Below are positions 1 to 10,303 of a DNA stretch of 64,000 nucleotides, piece after piece. Below the pieces are notes generated by a model. The model was not told where the DNA came from and did not search any database. It was given only the letters and a program-made list of their open reading frames with translations. Source of the DNA: Rhipicephalus microplus (taxonomy: Eukaryota > Arthropoda > Arachnida > Ixodida > Ixodidae); NCBI RefSeq assembly GCF_043290135.1, contig NC_134702.1, forward strand, positions 84,487,317 through 84,551,316. Direction: 5' to 3'. Each line of letters starts with the position of its first letter. Position 1 is the first letter of the stretch. Made by a program: the position numbers and the translations under genes.

Positions 1-190
<190 letters not shown>

Positions 191-1059
191 TACTTGTGTC
201 TCGATCTGTTTAAGTTTTTTTCGTCCATTTTAGCACCTGTATTCGAATTGAAATCAGTATAAACGTAACTCTGACCCCAATTTTTTTTCTCGCGAGACCT
301 CTGATTCACTCGTCAGTTTTGATAAATAAGATCTTAAAACTAGCAGACAAATGAACTGCTGTTGTGCAGTGTATGCTTCATCATTTCAACAAAAAAAAAG
401 TTCGGGAAAACGACTCTGTGGAGCGCGATACACTTCCCACAGCACACTTGAAAGCTTCGTATTTTCCGGAACTCGTTCAATCTGTTTTATACTCACTGGC
501 GGACGTGGTTGGGCGCTCTGACAGGCTCACGTCGCGTTCACGTCGACTATTTCATTCGCTGCTGCGTATAGTGCAGGATTATATCATTTCAGTCTGAAAT
601 GGAATGTTCAGCTCTGAACTACGATTGAAGCCCACGCTAATGGAGAGGCCGTTTTTCTCGGTAACCACAGCACTTAGTTCGATTAGATTTCTTACGTTTA
701 ATATAGATATATAACTCAATCAGCGTAGAGGAAGCTCATTCTTTATCAAGACCATGTATGTTTTTGTATCTTGAACAAAATAGAAAAAAAAGTCATTTGA
801 CTCTTTCTTTAGATTTCCGACTCACCACGTATATGACTCTCTTTAAGGAAAAATGTCAACTCCATTTGGAGATTACCATAATCTGTTCGGAGAGTCATGA
901 GTCATGACACAAAGAGAGTTAACGCGTATTCCTGTAACGAGTCACACGAGGCAATTTAGGACTCATCGAAAAGAGTCTCATACAAAGTTTCTAACGGCGA
1001 AACTCTTAGTCTCGGCTTTCACGTCCGAGGATCACCGCGGATCACAGTGGAATTCACCC
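191..1059. other. No recognisable feature
   Basis: AT-rich sequence with no supportable coding region. A 77-codon open stretch at 364-597 has no recognisable motif and is treated as chance. Confidence 0.5.
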
Positions 1060-1285
1060 AGAAAACGTGGTTAAATTCCGCTACAGATATGTGCCTCTCT
1101 ATCCCACCACTCCCACTACTCTTTAATCCCACAACTCACCACTACGCGCACGAGCTGCTCCGTCCGCTTCATTCAATCAGTTAATTCTCATTCAATCCTA
1201 CATCATTCAACCCCACTGCACGCAACCAACATCACTGTTTCATCAGCGTCTGCCAAGCAGAGCTGGCAGAATTTTATTTCTTACG
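1060..1285 (+). repeat. Dispersed repeat, copy 1 (partner at 46709-46915)
   Basis: A pyrimidine-rich stretch with many CCACTCCC and TTCATTCAAT words that aligns over about 200 bases with 46709-46915. Both copies contain ACTCACCACTACG and end in a GTTTCAT, GCCAAGC, GCTGGC series. The repeat is noncoding and its class is unknown. Confidence 0.7.
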
Positions 1286-1396
1286 ATGCACTGCTGAGAA
1301 GAGTAAGTAACCTACCTTGTTTTGTGTAATATCCTGCATGTTGCTGGGATAAACATGGTTGGGCACCAACTACGCATTATGTGTATCTTTGGCTAT

Positions 1397-1468
1397 ACAT
1401 TGATTGATTGGTATGTGCGGTTTAACGTCCCAAAACCACCATATGATCACGAGAGACCCCGCAGTGGA
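1397..1468 (-). mobile_element. Ruka-like SINE, 3' part (host of element A)
   Basis: Read on the minus strand this is the 3' end of the tRNA-derived SINE seen complete at 22718-22962, including the stretch ATATGGTGGTTTTGGGACGTTAAA and the ATCAATCAAT tail (written here only in part). It stops at CCGCAGTGGA (1459-1468), which is repeated at 6981-6990 where the rest of the same SINE resumes. Element A lies between. Confidence 0.85.
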
Positions 1469-1514
1469 TTGGACTGGATTGGATAAATTTTTATTTGGTC
1501 CTCCAAAACACAGA

Positions 1515-4500
1515 TCACTGTGTTGCGGGCAGCTTCCACGTGGGGACTGAGATGCCAAGCTCCTCAGCCGCCTCGCGGGCTTGGTGGACAGCCCAGAGCT
1601 GATCTGCCAAGGACGAGCTGCGGATTGCCTCCTCCCATCTGGCAGAGGTGATGTTCGATATATGAGCGAATTTGGTGCACTGCCAGAGCATGTGTTCTAA
1701 TGAAGCTATTTCCCCACAATGTGGACAAAGATTACTTGGGTATAGGTCAGCGTACATGATGTGTAACATTTTCAAAGTAGGGTACATCCGCGTTTGCAAA
1801 AGCCTTAATGTAAGTGCTTGGGGCCAGGTTAGATTTTTGTGAGGTGGAGGGAAAATCCTTCTAGACAGGTAGAAATGTTTAGTGAGCTCATTATACGTTG
1901 TAAGAATTCCCGGTTATCCCCTTCACTGGTAGAACGCATCCCCGGGGAGGCGCGGTTGGAGAGTTCTCGCACCGCCTCGTGTGCTGCTTCATTGAGATTG
2001 GGAGGGGAATCGTTGATTTGCCCAAGGTGAGCTGGGAACCAACTCAGAAGATGATGCGTTATGTTCTTGCCTTGCAGTATTCTCAGCGTTTGTTCAGAGA
2101 CCGTCCCCTTGGCGAACGCCCGTAGTGCTGCCATAGAATCACTGTAGACGACTTCAATGTTATCCATCTTGAGTGCTAAGGCGATGGCCACCTGTTCCGC
2201 AATGATTGGGTCTTTCGTCCTGACCGTCGCTGAGTTGACGACATGGCCAGCCCCATCGACCACCACTGCCACAAACGCTTTCCCATTGCCGTAGGAAGCC
2301 GCGTCAACAAATACGACCCCTCGTTCCTCGTTTGAGACTTGACGAAATATATTCCTGGCCTCGCTACTCTGCTTCCGACGTTGTGTTCTGGATGCATGTT
2401 TCTTGGAATAGGAGACACAGTGATATTCTCCCTGATGTTGTCGGGGATATCATTGTAATTGCGTCTGATTGTCATTGAGTGTTGGCCCAGCTCCTGCAGG
2501 ATCATTCTCCCCGACCTTGTTGTGGATAACCTTACAAACTGTGCTCTCTCTTGGGCTTCTGCTATTTCTTCGAGCGTGTTGTGAATTCCAAGCTCAAGCA
2601 GACGCTCGGTGCTGGTATGTATGGGTAGGCGCAGGACCTTCTTGATAACTTTCCTGAGGAGCACATTCAGTGTCTCGGACTCTGCTCTTGACCAGTTGTG
2701 CATTGCTGCCTCGTACGTGAAGTGGCTTAGAACAAACGCACGCATCAACCTGATGAGGTTGTCCTCCTTGATCCCATTTCTTTTGTTGGCCACTCTGCGT
2801 ATGAGGTGCACCGCACTAGCTGTTTTCCAAGTTACCTTGGCTATAGATCTGCTGTTGGCGCCGCTAGAGTCTATCAGCATGCCCAGGATTTTGATGGAGT
2901 CGACCCTCTGGATGGCATCTCCTTGATTTGTACGGAGGTGGATGTCTATCTGGTTTAACGGCTTCCATCCCCTGGGCTTCGGTCCCCGGCGTGCAGTCCG
3001 ATACAGTAAAAGTTCTGACTTACTCGAGGAGCGCTTGAGCCCAGAAGGACGAAGGTACTGTTCTACGGTGTCAATAGCCTCTTGCAGGGCGCTCTCAATC
3101 TGCCCCTCGCTTCCACCTGTGCACCAGATGGTAATGTCATCTGCGTAGATGCTGTGCTTTAATCCTTCAATGCTCGATAATTTCTTTGACAGTCCAATCA
3201 TGGCAATGTTGAACAGCATTGGTGAAATCACTGCCCCTTGCGGCGTGCCCCTTGCTTCTAGTTCGATTGCTGCGGTCTCGATATCTGCAATCTTCATCAC
3301 GGCTTTCCGATCTGTAAGAAAGGACCATACGTAGTCATAGAAGGCTTTCCCCAGACCAAGCTTGGAAATTGCTTCGAGTATGAATGAGTGGGGGATGTTG
3401 TCAAACGCTTTTTCTAGATTTAGGCACAGAATGGCTCTCACGTCTCTGGTTTTGTTGTCGATGACCTGGTGTTTGATAAGCTTCAATGCATCTTGTGTGG
3501 ATAGCCCTGCCCTGAATCCAACCATATTGTGTGTATATATGTCGTTATCTTCCAAGTACTTGTTTACCCTGTGCAGTATGGCATGTTCTGCAACCTTGCC
3601 AATACATGATGTCAAGAATATTGGCCTCATGTTGTCGAAGGTAGGGGGCTTTCCTGGCTTAGGAATAAGGATCGTCCTGGCCAGCTTCCACTGCTCTGGT
3701 ACCCTGCATTTTTTCCATGCTGCATTGATCATATCCTTCAGGGTTTCAATTGAATCGTCATCAAGGTTACGAAGGGCCTTGTTTGATATACCGTCCGGGC
3801 CAGGGGCGACCTGCCATTGAGATCATGGAAGGCTCTTCTGATCTCCTCGATGTTAAAGTCGCCCTCAAGACTTGGATTAGGCCTGCCCTGGTACTGTCTA
3901 CTTGGTGGTGCTAATCCTCGTTTGATTGGGAGGTACTTATGCACGAGCCGCTGCACAACTTGCTGTTCTGTAGTGCGCCATATCTCTTTATGCAAAATTC
4001 GAGCGATAACATGCTTTTGATTTGTTTTGGTGGTGTTTTCGTTGAGGAGATGCTTTAACATATTCCATGTCTTGCCGTTGCGCATCTGACCACCGACGGA
4101 GTTGCAGATTTCGTCCCATTGCTGCCTGGATAGTGTGCGACAATGTTCCTCGACTGATCTGTTTACCTCAGCTATGTTCTTCCTCAGTCTTCGGTTCAGG
4201 CGCTGACCCTTCCAACGGTTCAGTAGTGCTTGCTTTGCCTCGAGAAGATGAGCAAGCGAGCTATCCATTCTTTCAATCGGAAAATCTGTGGTAATGGTGG
4301 GGGAGACGGATTTGATGTCATCTTTAATCTGTTTAACCTACTACTTCAAGCCTTGTCTGTGACCATCTTGTTCCCTTTCCATCCTTATCTTCCTAAACTT
4401 ATCCCAGTCTGTGAAGTGGAATTCTCTCTGCTTTTTACGCTCCACGGAGAAGGTAGTAGCAAGAATGCAGCGGTCACTCCCTAGGTCTACAGCAAGGTTC

Positions 4501-5401
4501 ATCCACTGGGCCTTCTTGATGTTCCTTAAAAATGTAAGGTCCGGGATGGAATCCCTGCAGCAAGATGTACCAAGCCTTGTTGGTAGGCTGGGGTCTGTGA
4601 TTAGGGTGACATCAAGTTCACTGGCACTTTGCCAAAGTCGATTTCCTTTCCCAGTGTTTTACTTGTAACCCCATGTATGATGAGGGGCATTGAAATCACC
4701 TGCTATGACGAGTGGGCATTCCCCAGCGATATTAACAGCTTTCTTTAGAACCGTCTTGAACCCTTGCCTTTGTTCCTTTGGACTGCTGTATATATAAGGA
4801 TAGAAAATGCTCTGACGGTTGCTGGTACCTGGCCAACACCGACTAAATTTCAAGGCCGAAAGGCTCCCGCAGTGACGTCAGAGGGTGGAGGCCTAGTTAC
4901 GCCGCGAACGCGGCGGAAACCCTGCGTTTCGTTCACGTTTTAGGAGAACCAACGCTCCCGCTCTCGCAGCTGCTGCGGCTTGATTGGGCTGAATAAGAGA
5001 TGTGGAAAAAAAAGTCTTACTGAGCATGCTCAGTTGGGCAACTGGGCCTCCAACCTCTGACGTCACTGCGGCAGCCTTTCGGCCTTGAAATTTAGTCGGT
5101 GTTGACCTAGCACAATCTCTACCATGACGTGTTCCAACCGGCCTGCTTCTATCTTGAAGTCATGGGTTACGTGCGTTAGTTTGTTGCATACGAAGGTGCA
5201 GACTTCCCTCCCTTCAGTATCCCCTATTACAGGCCGGAATCCAGGCAACGTTGCTTGCGGTGAAAGGGTCTCTTGTAATAATATAATATGAGGCTTTTCT
5301 TGGCTGCTCCTGATATACTGCTGTAGGGCTGTCTTCTTTTTAAGGTAACCTCTACAGTTCCATTGCCAGATACGAAATGCTTCACGTAGCGCTGCCATCA
5401 T
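1515..5401 (-). pseudogene. Element A ORF2: endonuclease, reverse transcriptase, RNase H (broken)
   Basis: This would nick target DNA and copy the element RNA. The proposed start at 5401 gives MMAALREAF followed by the endonuclease motif WQWNCRGY. Other endonuclease motifs are LLQET and GDFNAPHHTWG, then LGSDR, where the catalytic His of SDH is replaced by Arg. The reverse transcriptase (about 3730-2340) has GTPQGAVISP and YADD. RNase H follows at about 2340-1830, and a C-terminal CPHCG...EHMLWQC cluster at about 1735. Lesions are the 271-bp MITE at 4834-5104, stops near 4660 and 4340, and frameshifts near 3780, 2330 and 1850. ORF2 starts 20 nt before the end of ORF1, the same overlap as in element F. 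Confidence 0.9.
4834..5104. mobile_element. 271-bp MITE inside element A ORF2
   Basis: The ends are inverted repeats of about 60 bp (4834-4893 and 5045-5104) with two mismatches, starting CAACACCGACTAAATTTC. Flanking 7-bp direct repeats are ACCTGGC (4827-4833) and ACCTAGC (5105-5111). The interior has no coding capacity. Removing the MITE and one repeat copy restores a continuous endonuclease frame, so the insertion is precise and later than element A. The superfamily is not assigned; a 7-bp duplication is not diagnostic. Confidence 0.88.
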
Positions 5402-6628
5402 GGTTATTGCATGGACGGCCAGAGCCTGATGCTGCACCTGTCGACCGGTTTGGTACCACTAGTATTGGTGGCCGAAGGGGTGAGTTTGGTGCATGAGGAG
5501 GCCTTGCTGTATTCTGCAGATATGCTTCGACCTTTGTAATGCGCAATGTCATATGGTCTTCCAGTGCCGCCACGCTTGACTGTAGCCTACCCATCTGCTT
5601 GCTAAGATTGGCTACTACTTTGCTGAGCGTGTCAAAGACCTCTTTCATATCAGGCATGGTCGTTTGGTTGGGTTCCACGTGTTCTGCCATGAATGCCCTC
5701 TTTTTTGTGGTTCTCGAGTCCCCCACGTTTTCGGCCACAGGGACATCAACTGGCTGAGGCATTGGCTGTGAAGACTGCGCGCTAGTTAGCTTAGTGAGAA
5801 GAATTTTTATTTCCTTTAACTCAGCTGATAACCTCTCATTCGATTTTGTAAGTCTCGCGTTTTCTTCCTCTAGCTGTGCAATTCTATCATGCTCTGGCAG
5901 CTTACCTGCCATCACCTCTGCCGCGCCGTTGCGCACTCGCTCAGCCCAGCTTCCTTTCAATGTAACTGCAGGCGCCCACCCCGGGTGTGAAGCCGTGATC
6001 TCGAACTGAACGCCAGGCAGCTGGCCATTCGGGTGCCGCCCAGGCTGATCCCGACCCTGATGGTGACCTTGAGAACTCGAGCACCCCCGTGATTTGGAGC
6101 GGGCCTTGGGTCTAGAACCTCTTCTGGAACGCGACCTCCCCCTGGAGTGGGCCGCCTTTCCTGTTCTTGTGTAGTCTGGATGCTCTGGGTCCCGTAGGCC
6201 GGAATAAGCTGCTTGTCGTTGATAAGCTACTTTGCCTCCAATGTCAATTTGCTTGACCTTGAGGTATCTTGAAGTTCTGTCTTGGTCCGGAGTGCTTGCC
6301 ACCATAATGTTCTGCTGCAAGTTGGAACAGATGATGTCCTGCATGGCCTCCTCCTCTTTGATGCCGGCCGCCAGTACTATCGCGTCTGCTCCAGTGCCAA
6401 TTCTCGAGATATTTAATCCTCCACGTGGTCGTAGCACAATTTCGCTGAAGTCCTTAGGTAGTGGCGGCATGCGTCCAGCTCGCACAATTGTATGCTTGGT
6501 GTCATACCTACTACGACTGGCTCGAGAGTCTCCCGCAACGCCAGCCTTGTCGAACCCTTGGCAGCAGGAACGCTAACCGCGGCTTGCTTATTCCTTGAGC
6601 GTCTCGTTTCGGCTTCCTTCCAACCCAT
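5382..6628 (-). pseudogene. Element A ORF1, Gag-like protein with internal deletion
   Basis: ORF1 proteins of this group bind element RNA. The likely start at 6628 reads MGWKEAETRRSRNKQ; a single frameshift near 6500 links it to the frame with RAGRMPPLPKDF and the conserved RPRGGLN stretch. An Arg/Ser-rich segment (SRGRSRSRRGSR) follows, then a coiled-coil-like region with LEEENARLTKSNERLSAELKE. No CCHC zinc knuckle is present. Related ORF1s, including element F here, carry knuckles where this copy passes from a GGKVAYQ stretch straight to RS-rich sequence, so an internal deletion is likely. It ends at 5382, overlapping ORF2 by 20 nt. Confidence 0.8.
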
Positions 6629-6990
6629 GTATTCGGAGCAATCCTCTGGAGACTACTTGGAATACCATCTACTTGGTATTCCATTCTCAGTTGCAGGTCC
6701 TGGAACGCGCAGAGCGTTGAGTCACGTTAGCGCCGGGTCGGCGCATCGGCGACAATCGCCTCCTTGGTTAGGCTTAAATCCCCCGGTGGCATTGCCATGT
6801 GAAAATGTCCCCAAAACGGTTTAAAAGTCCACTCACCAGCACAAAGGTGGTATCTGCTGATTTCTTGAGAACTTAGGCACACGATGGGACTGAAAACTCG
6901 GCGACAAATTCATGAATACCACAGGAAAGCATTCTTGAAAGCAGGAGCCGATCTTCGCGCGTCCGCACTGGTCGGCCACGCCGCAGTGGA

Positions 6991-7085
6991 GGGCTCCGAA
7001 AATTTCGACCACCTGGGGTTCTTTAACGTGCACGAAAATCTGAGCACATGGGCCTACAACATTTCCGCCTCCATCGGAAATGCAC
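6991..7085 (-). mobile_element. Ruka-like SINE, central part (other side of element A)
   Basis: Continues the SINE interrupted at 1468: the sequence from GGGCTCCGAAAATTTCGACC through TTCTTTAACGTGCACG to CCGCCTCCATCGGAAATGCA is the reverse complement of the SINE body. The copy lacks the tRNA-like head with its A and B boxes, so it was 5'-truncated or lost that end. Confidence 0.85.
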
Positions 7086-8439
7086 TTCGGCTATAGAGAT
7101 CACAGACTAAAACAGACAGGGGCTACGAGCGAAATAAACAAAAAAGGCGGACATGAAAGTACAGGCGATGCAGGCGCAAAAGCTCCGGAGGTGTTTTCGA
7201 CACTGAGCCTCACGTCCTGATGGTAGACATAAAGAAATGCAAATGAAGATAGGGACGGGGAAGGGTGGTTGTTCCGTAAGAGTCCACGAAGTAGACCGTC
7301 CACTACAGCACGCACTAATTTGACTCAGCTCAAGAGCCCATGCTGGTGTGGACTGATGTCAGTCCAGCGACTTTCGATATGTATCCAATCAACGTGCTCG
7401 GAAATGAACAGCCGCTTGTTGGATACATACAAAGTACCCTTCTTGCCCCTCTATTGCTCCTTCTCGACTCAATTGATGACAAATCTAAGGGTCGTGATGT
7501 CCAAAGGATTCGGTAACATACTTACTTGACACCGGAAATACTACATCAAAGGGCATCCAGTTGAGATGATTGGCGCGCCCATGTGCCGCTGAAGAAAGTT
7601 TTAGGGAACTGCGGACGTAGAGAGAGTTAGCACAACACAATTCTTTCTACTGCTCTATACCTACAAATGAATTACGTTAGGTAAATGCAGCATGCGTTAG
7701 TTCCAGTTTAAAAAATTTTGAATCCGTTTTCAATTTCTAATGCTACCGCTGCTTCTATCTTTACGTCAGCTAGCTTGTCACCACTTTCGGTGCGTTTGGA
7801 TATGTGGAAGTAGATAGGTGCAGGTGAACGGTTTCCGTTTTAAAAACGTGTCCGCGTGAAAGTCCAGTTGAAAGTTCAGCGTCTGTATGTGTAGCACCCA
7901 TTCCTGCCCTTCACGGAAAATTTTTGCGCAACCACGACATTATGTACTAGTAACGAGATTAATCTTGCACCTAGTTGAGAAGAAAACAGGAGGTATCACA
8001 GTTGGCGCGAGATGCAGCGTATCTGCCATATGCCAGACGCCAAACGGACTACTGCTCTCAGCAAGGAAAAACTTGCTACTTTACTTAATTAACTTAGAGT
8101 ATACTGTGAACCCTCTGTGAGAGTAACTACAAGAGTGGGAAAAATACGAACGTCATACAAAGCAAGGTAATGTACAAGCAATAAAAAGAAGAGCGCACAA
8201 GAAGAAAAAAAGCACACAATAGTAATGACATTGTCTTGTGCAAATATCGGGAATACTGGGATTACTAATGCATACAGCAAACAAGCATAAATATACATTG
8301 TCTGCAGACACAAAAGATTAATGAAGAAAAAGAAATAAAAACTTTCAGTGTACATACTTTCACCCGTATACGTAAGTTCAGCACAAGGAACTTTGAAGCA
8401 TCAACATAATATTTTTAGTACTTTCTATAAACTTTCGTA
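7086..8439. other. No recognisable feature
   Basis: About 1.35 kb without a supportable gene or recognised repeat. Short open stretches here show no motif. A run of A-rich sequence lies at 8160-8340. Confidence 0.45.
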
Positions 8440-8573
8440 CTGAAAGGGAGACTAGGGCTACTTGGTTTTGCATTCTCACAGGAACAGCACGAAGACGAAG
8501 CACAAAAAAAGACTTGACAAGTACAAAATTGTTATCACGTCTTCCTTAGTGCTTCGTTTCTGTGCTGTTTCAT
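8440..8573 (-). mobile_element. Hairpin element, copy 1 (degenerate)
   Basis: Arms at about 8478-8511 and 8540-8573 pair imperfectly (GAACAGCAC, ACGAAGCAC and GAC blocks on the left against their complements on the right). A one-sided tail, 8440-8477, read on the minus strand contains ACCAAGTAGCCC, which matches the tail core of the copies at 17186 and 37231. Possible TSDs are 13 bp with three mismatches at 8427-8439 and 8574-8586. This is the weakest of the three copies. Confidence 0.5.
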
Positions 8574-9202
8574 ATGAACTTTTATAGTGTTGACTGTGCC
8601 ACACTAATTGAATAAAGCGCTTTCTGTTCTCCCATTATGTCAGAGAAAATGAAAAAAAAGGGAAGGCATTATTATTGCATAAATATCCTTTGGACGGTAG
8701 ATCGTGTTTCTGGCCACTTTCCCTTCTTTTTGTAGAACAGCGAGGGCTATGGCATTAGTTTCGGAGTGGCTATTCAACAATTCGTAAAAAAAAAACTTAC
8801 ACGAGATGTATCTGTACTATGTCGCTAAGTGTAGATAGCCCTGTTCACTGCAGAGCTCGGTGGAGGAATTCGTTCTCTTGAAGCGGTTGAAGATTAATTT
8901 TACCATCTTGTGCTGCGCGTTTTCGAGCATAGATGTGTCAATATTTGTTTAGAAAAACCACAATATATTTACATATTGCAGGACCGGCCTGATAAAATTG
9001 ATGTAAGATAAACGCTTCGTGTTATTTGTACATGTGGCTATGTCTTTCTATGCGATTTTGTCGCCAAGTTTCCAGTGACATTATGCGCTGAACAAGATAC
9101 CATAATGAGGCTACTGTCACTGTGATAACGCTTTTAAACCATCAAACGACCAATTAATGAAGCCCCTTCTAAAGCTGCGACCCAGATTGACGAAAGCTAC
9201 GG
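8574..9202. other. No recognisable feature
   Basis: AT-rich noncoding sequence. Nothing is supported. Confidence 0.45.
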
Positions 9203-9300
9203 TTACCCCATCATCAAATGTGAGGTCCCCGGGACGGTTTATGCTCCCCTATAGTAAAGTACCAAGTACTCTAAATCGTTAATCACTTTCTCTAAACACA
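9203..9300 (+). repeat. Dispersed about 100-bp repeat (partners at 40178-40262 and 40301-40402)
   Basis: The block with GTAAAGTACCAAGTACTC followed by GTTAATCACTTT and TCTAAAC recurs twice near 40.2-40.4 kb. The longer alignment to 40301-40402 includes TCATCAA, GTGA, and GGTTTATG/GGCTTTATG. It is noncoding; its class is unknown. Confidence 0.6.
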
Positions 9301-9953
9301 GGCACCAAGACGTCCAAAATATTTGATAAGAATATTTTTTTATTTCTCATTGGTTAATACCCGCATGTGTCTGTATATTGCGAAGGGCAGGGTACATAGG
9401 CCAAATTTTCTGGAATAGTGGTGCACTTGCAAGACATCCCTCTGTCCATCATGAAGGGCAAAAAGCGACTGTGTTTGTGTACTGTTTGTTTGTTTGCTTT
9501 CAATGCTGTTGATGCTTCGCGGAACAAGAGGGACTAGCGGCAGCTCGCCTGGTGGGCGTTGTAGAATCTAAAGCCACGTAAGTCTCAAACGAGTGCCCCA
9601 TCTAGGCTTGTCTTTCTGTTTGGTTTCTGTAAGGCTTGCCTTACAGAACTTAGTCATGTTTCAGTACCCAGTCAGAAAAAAAGCACTATTTTCTTTAATT
9701 CCTTACAAAATATGGCCCCTACACACACTCCTGGGGATCTGCCATGATTTCGCATTTTTAAATTTAGAAGAAAATACGAACATTGTAGAATGATAAATAA
9801 TTGAGTAAATAAAACAGTGAATATACTCGGTAGTATATCGAGCAAATTCTGTTTTCGCTGTGCAGTATTGCTAGTAGACTAGACTGCCGCAACCCCCCCC
9901 CCCCCCGGTCCAGGCGCAATAGTTATTTCTTTTACCTCTTCTTCATCTTTTTT
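9301..9953. other. No gene; poly-C tract
   Basis: Noncoding sequence with a run of about 14 cytosines around 9893-9906. No other feature is recognised. Confidence 0.45.
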
Positions 9954-9967
9954 GAATGAGCAAAATA

Positions 9968-10303
9968 TTATTATTATATTGGTTTTATTGGCGCAAGGGC
10001 CATGTTTGGCCAAAGAGCGCCATAAAAATTATAAAAGTGTAATAATTGTCAGTGTATAACAATGGTATTTAGGGATGTGAGCAATGATAATGTTACGTGG
10101 CTGTATAGTGGCCTAATAGATACTAAAATCATGAGCATGACGTGGCACTTGAAGTGAGGATGAATGATAGACGGTCATAGTAATAAAATCATAAAAGGAT
10201 AATAGCACAACTGCCTTGTCAACGACCCTTGTGTCCAAGGGACGCCAGGCAGGTGCTTTTTTAATGTAGTTACCGCAGCAGCAACCTCCACTTGGAGGTC
10301 GTG
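9968..10303 (-). other. Element B 3' untranslated region
   Basis: Follows the ORF2 stop on the minus strand. It contains GGCGCTCTTTGGCC, an inverted GGCC-containing stretch that may fold, and ends in AATAAAACC plus AT-rich tail. Such 3' ends are the usual recognition site for the element's own reverse transcriptase (family knowledge). Confidence 0.8.

Larger units (their letters stand above)
1469..6980 (-). mobile_element. Non-LTR retrotransposon A (RNase H-bearing, I/LOA-like)
   Basis: A 5,512-bp element on the minus strand bounded by a 10-bp TSD, CCGCAGTGGA, at 1459-1468 and 6981-6990. It has a 5' untranslated region (about 6629-6980), a Gag-like ORF1, an ORF2 with endonuclease, reverse transcriptase, RNase H and a terminal Cys/His cluster, and a short 3' tail with AATAAA at 1495-1490. 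Several frameshifts and a MITE insertion make it inactive. ORF order and the RNase H place it in the Jockey/I group of elements; the exact clade is inference. Confidence 0.9.
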
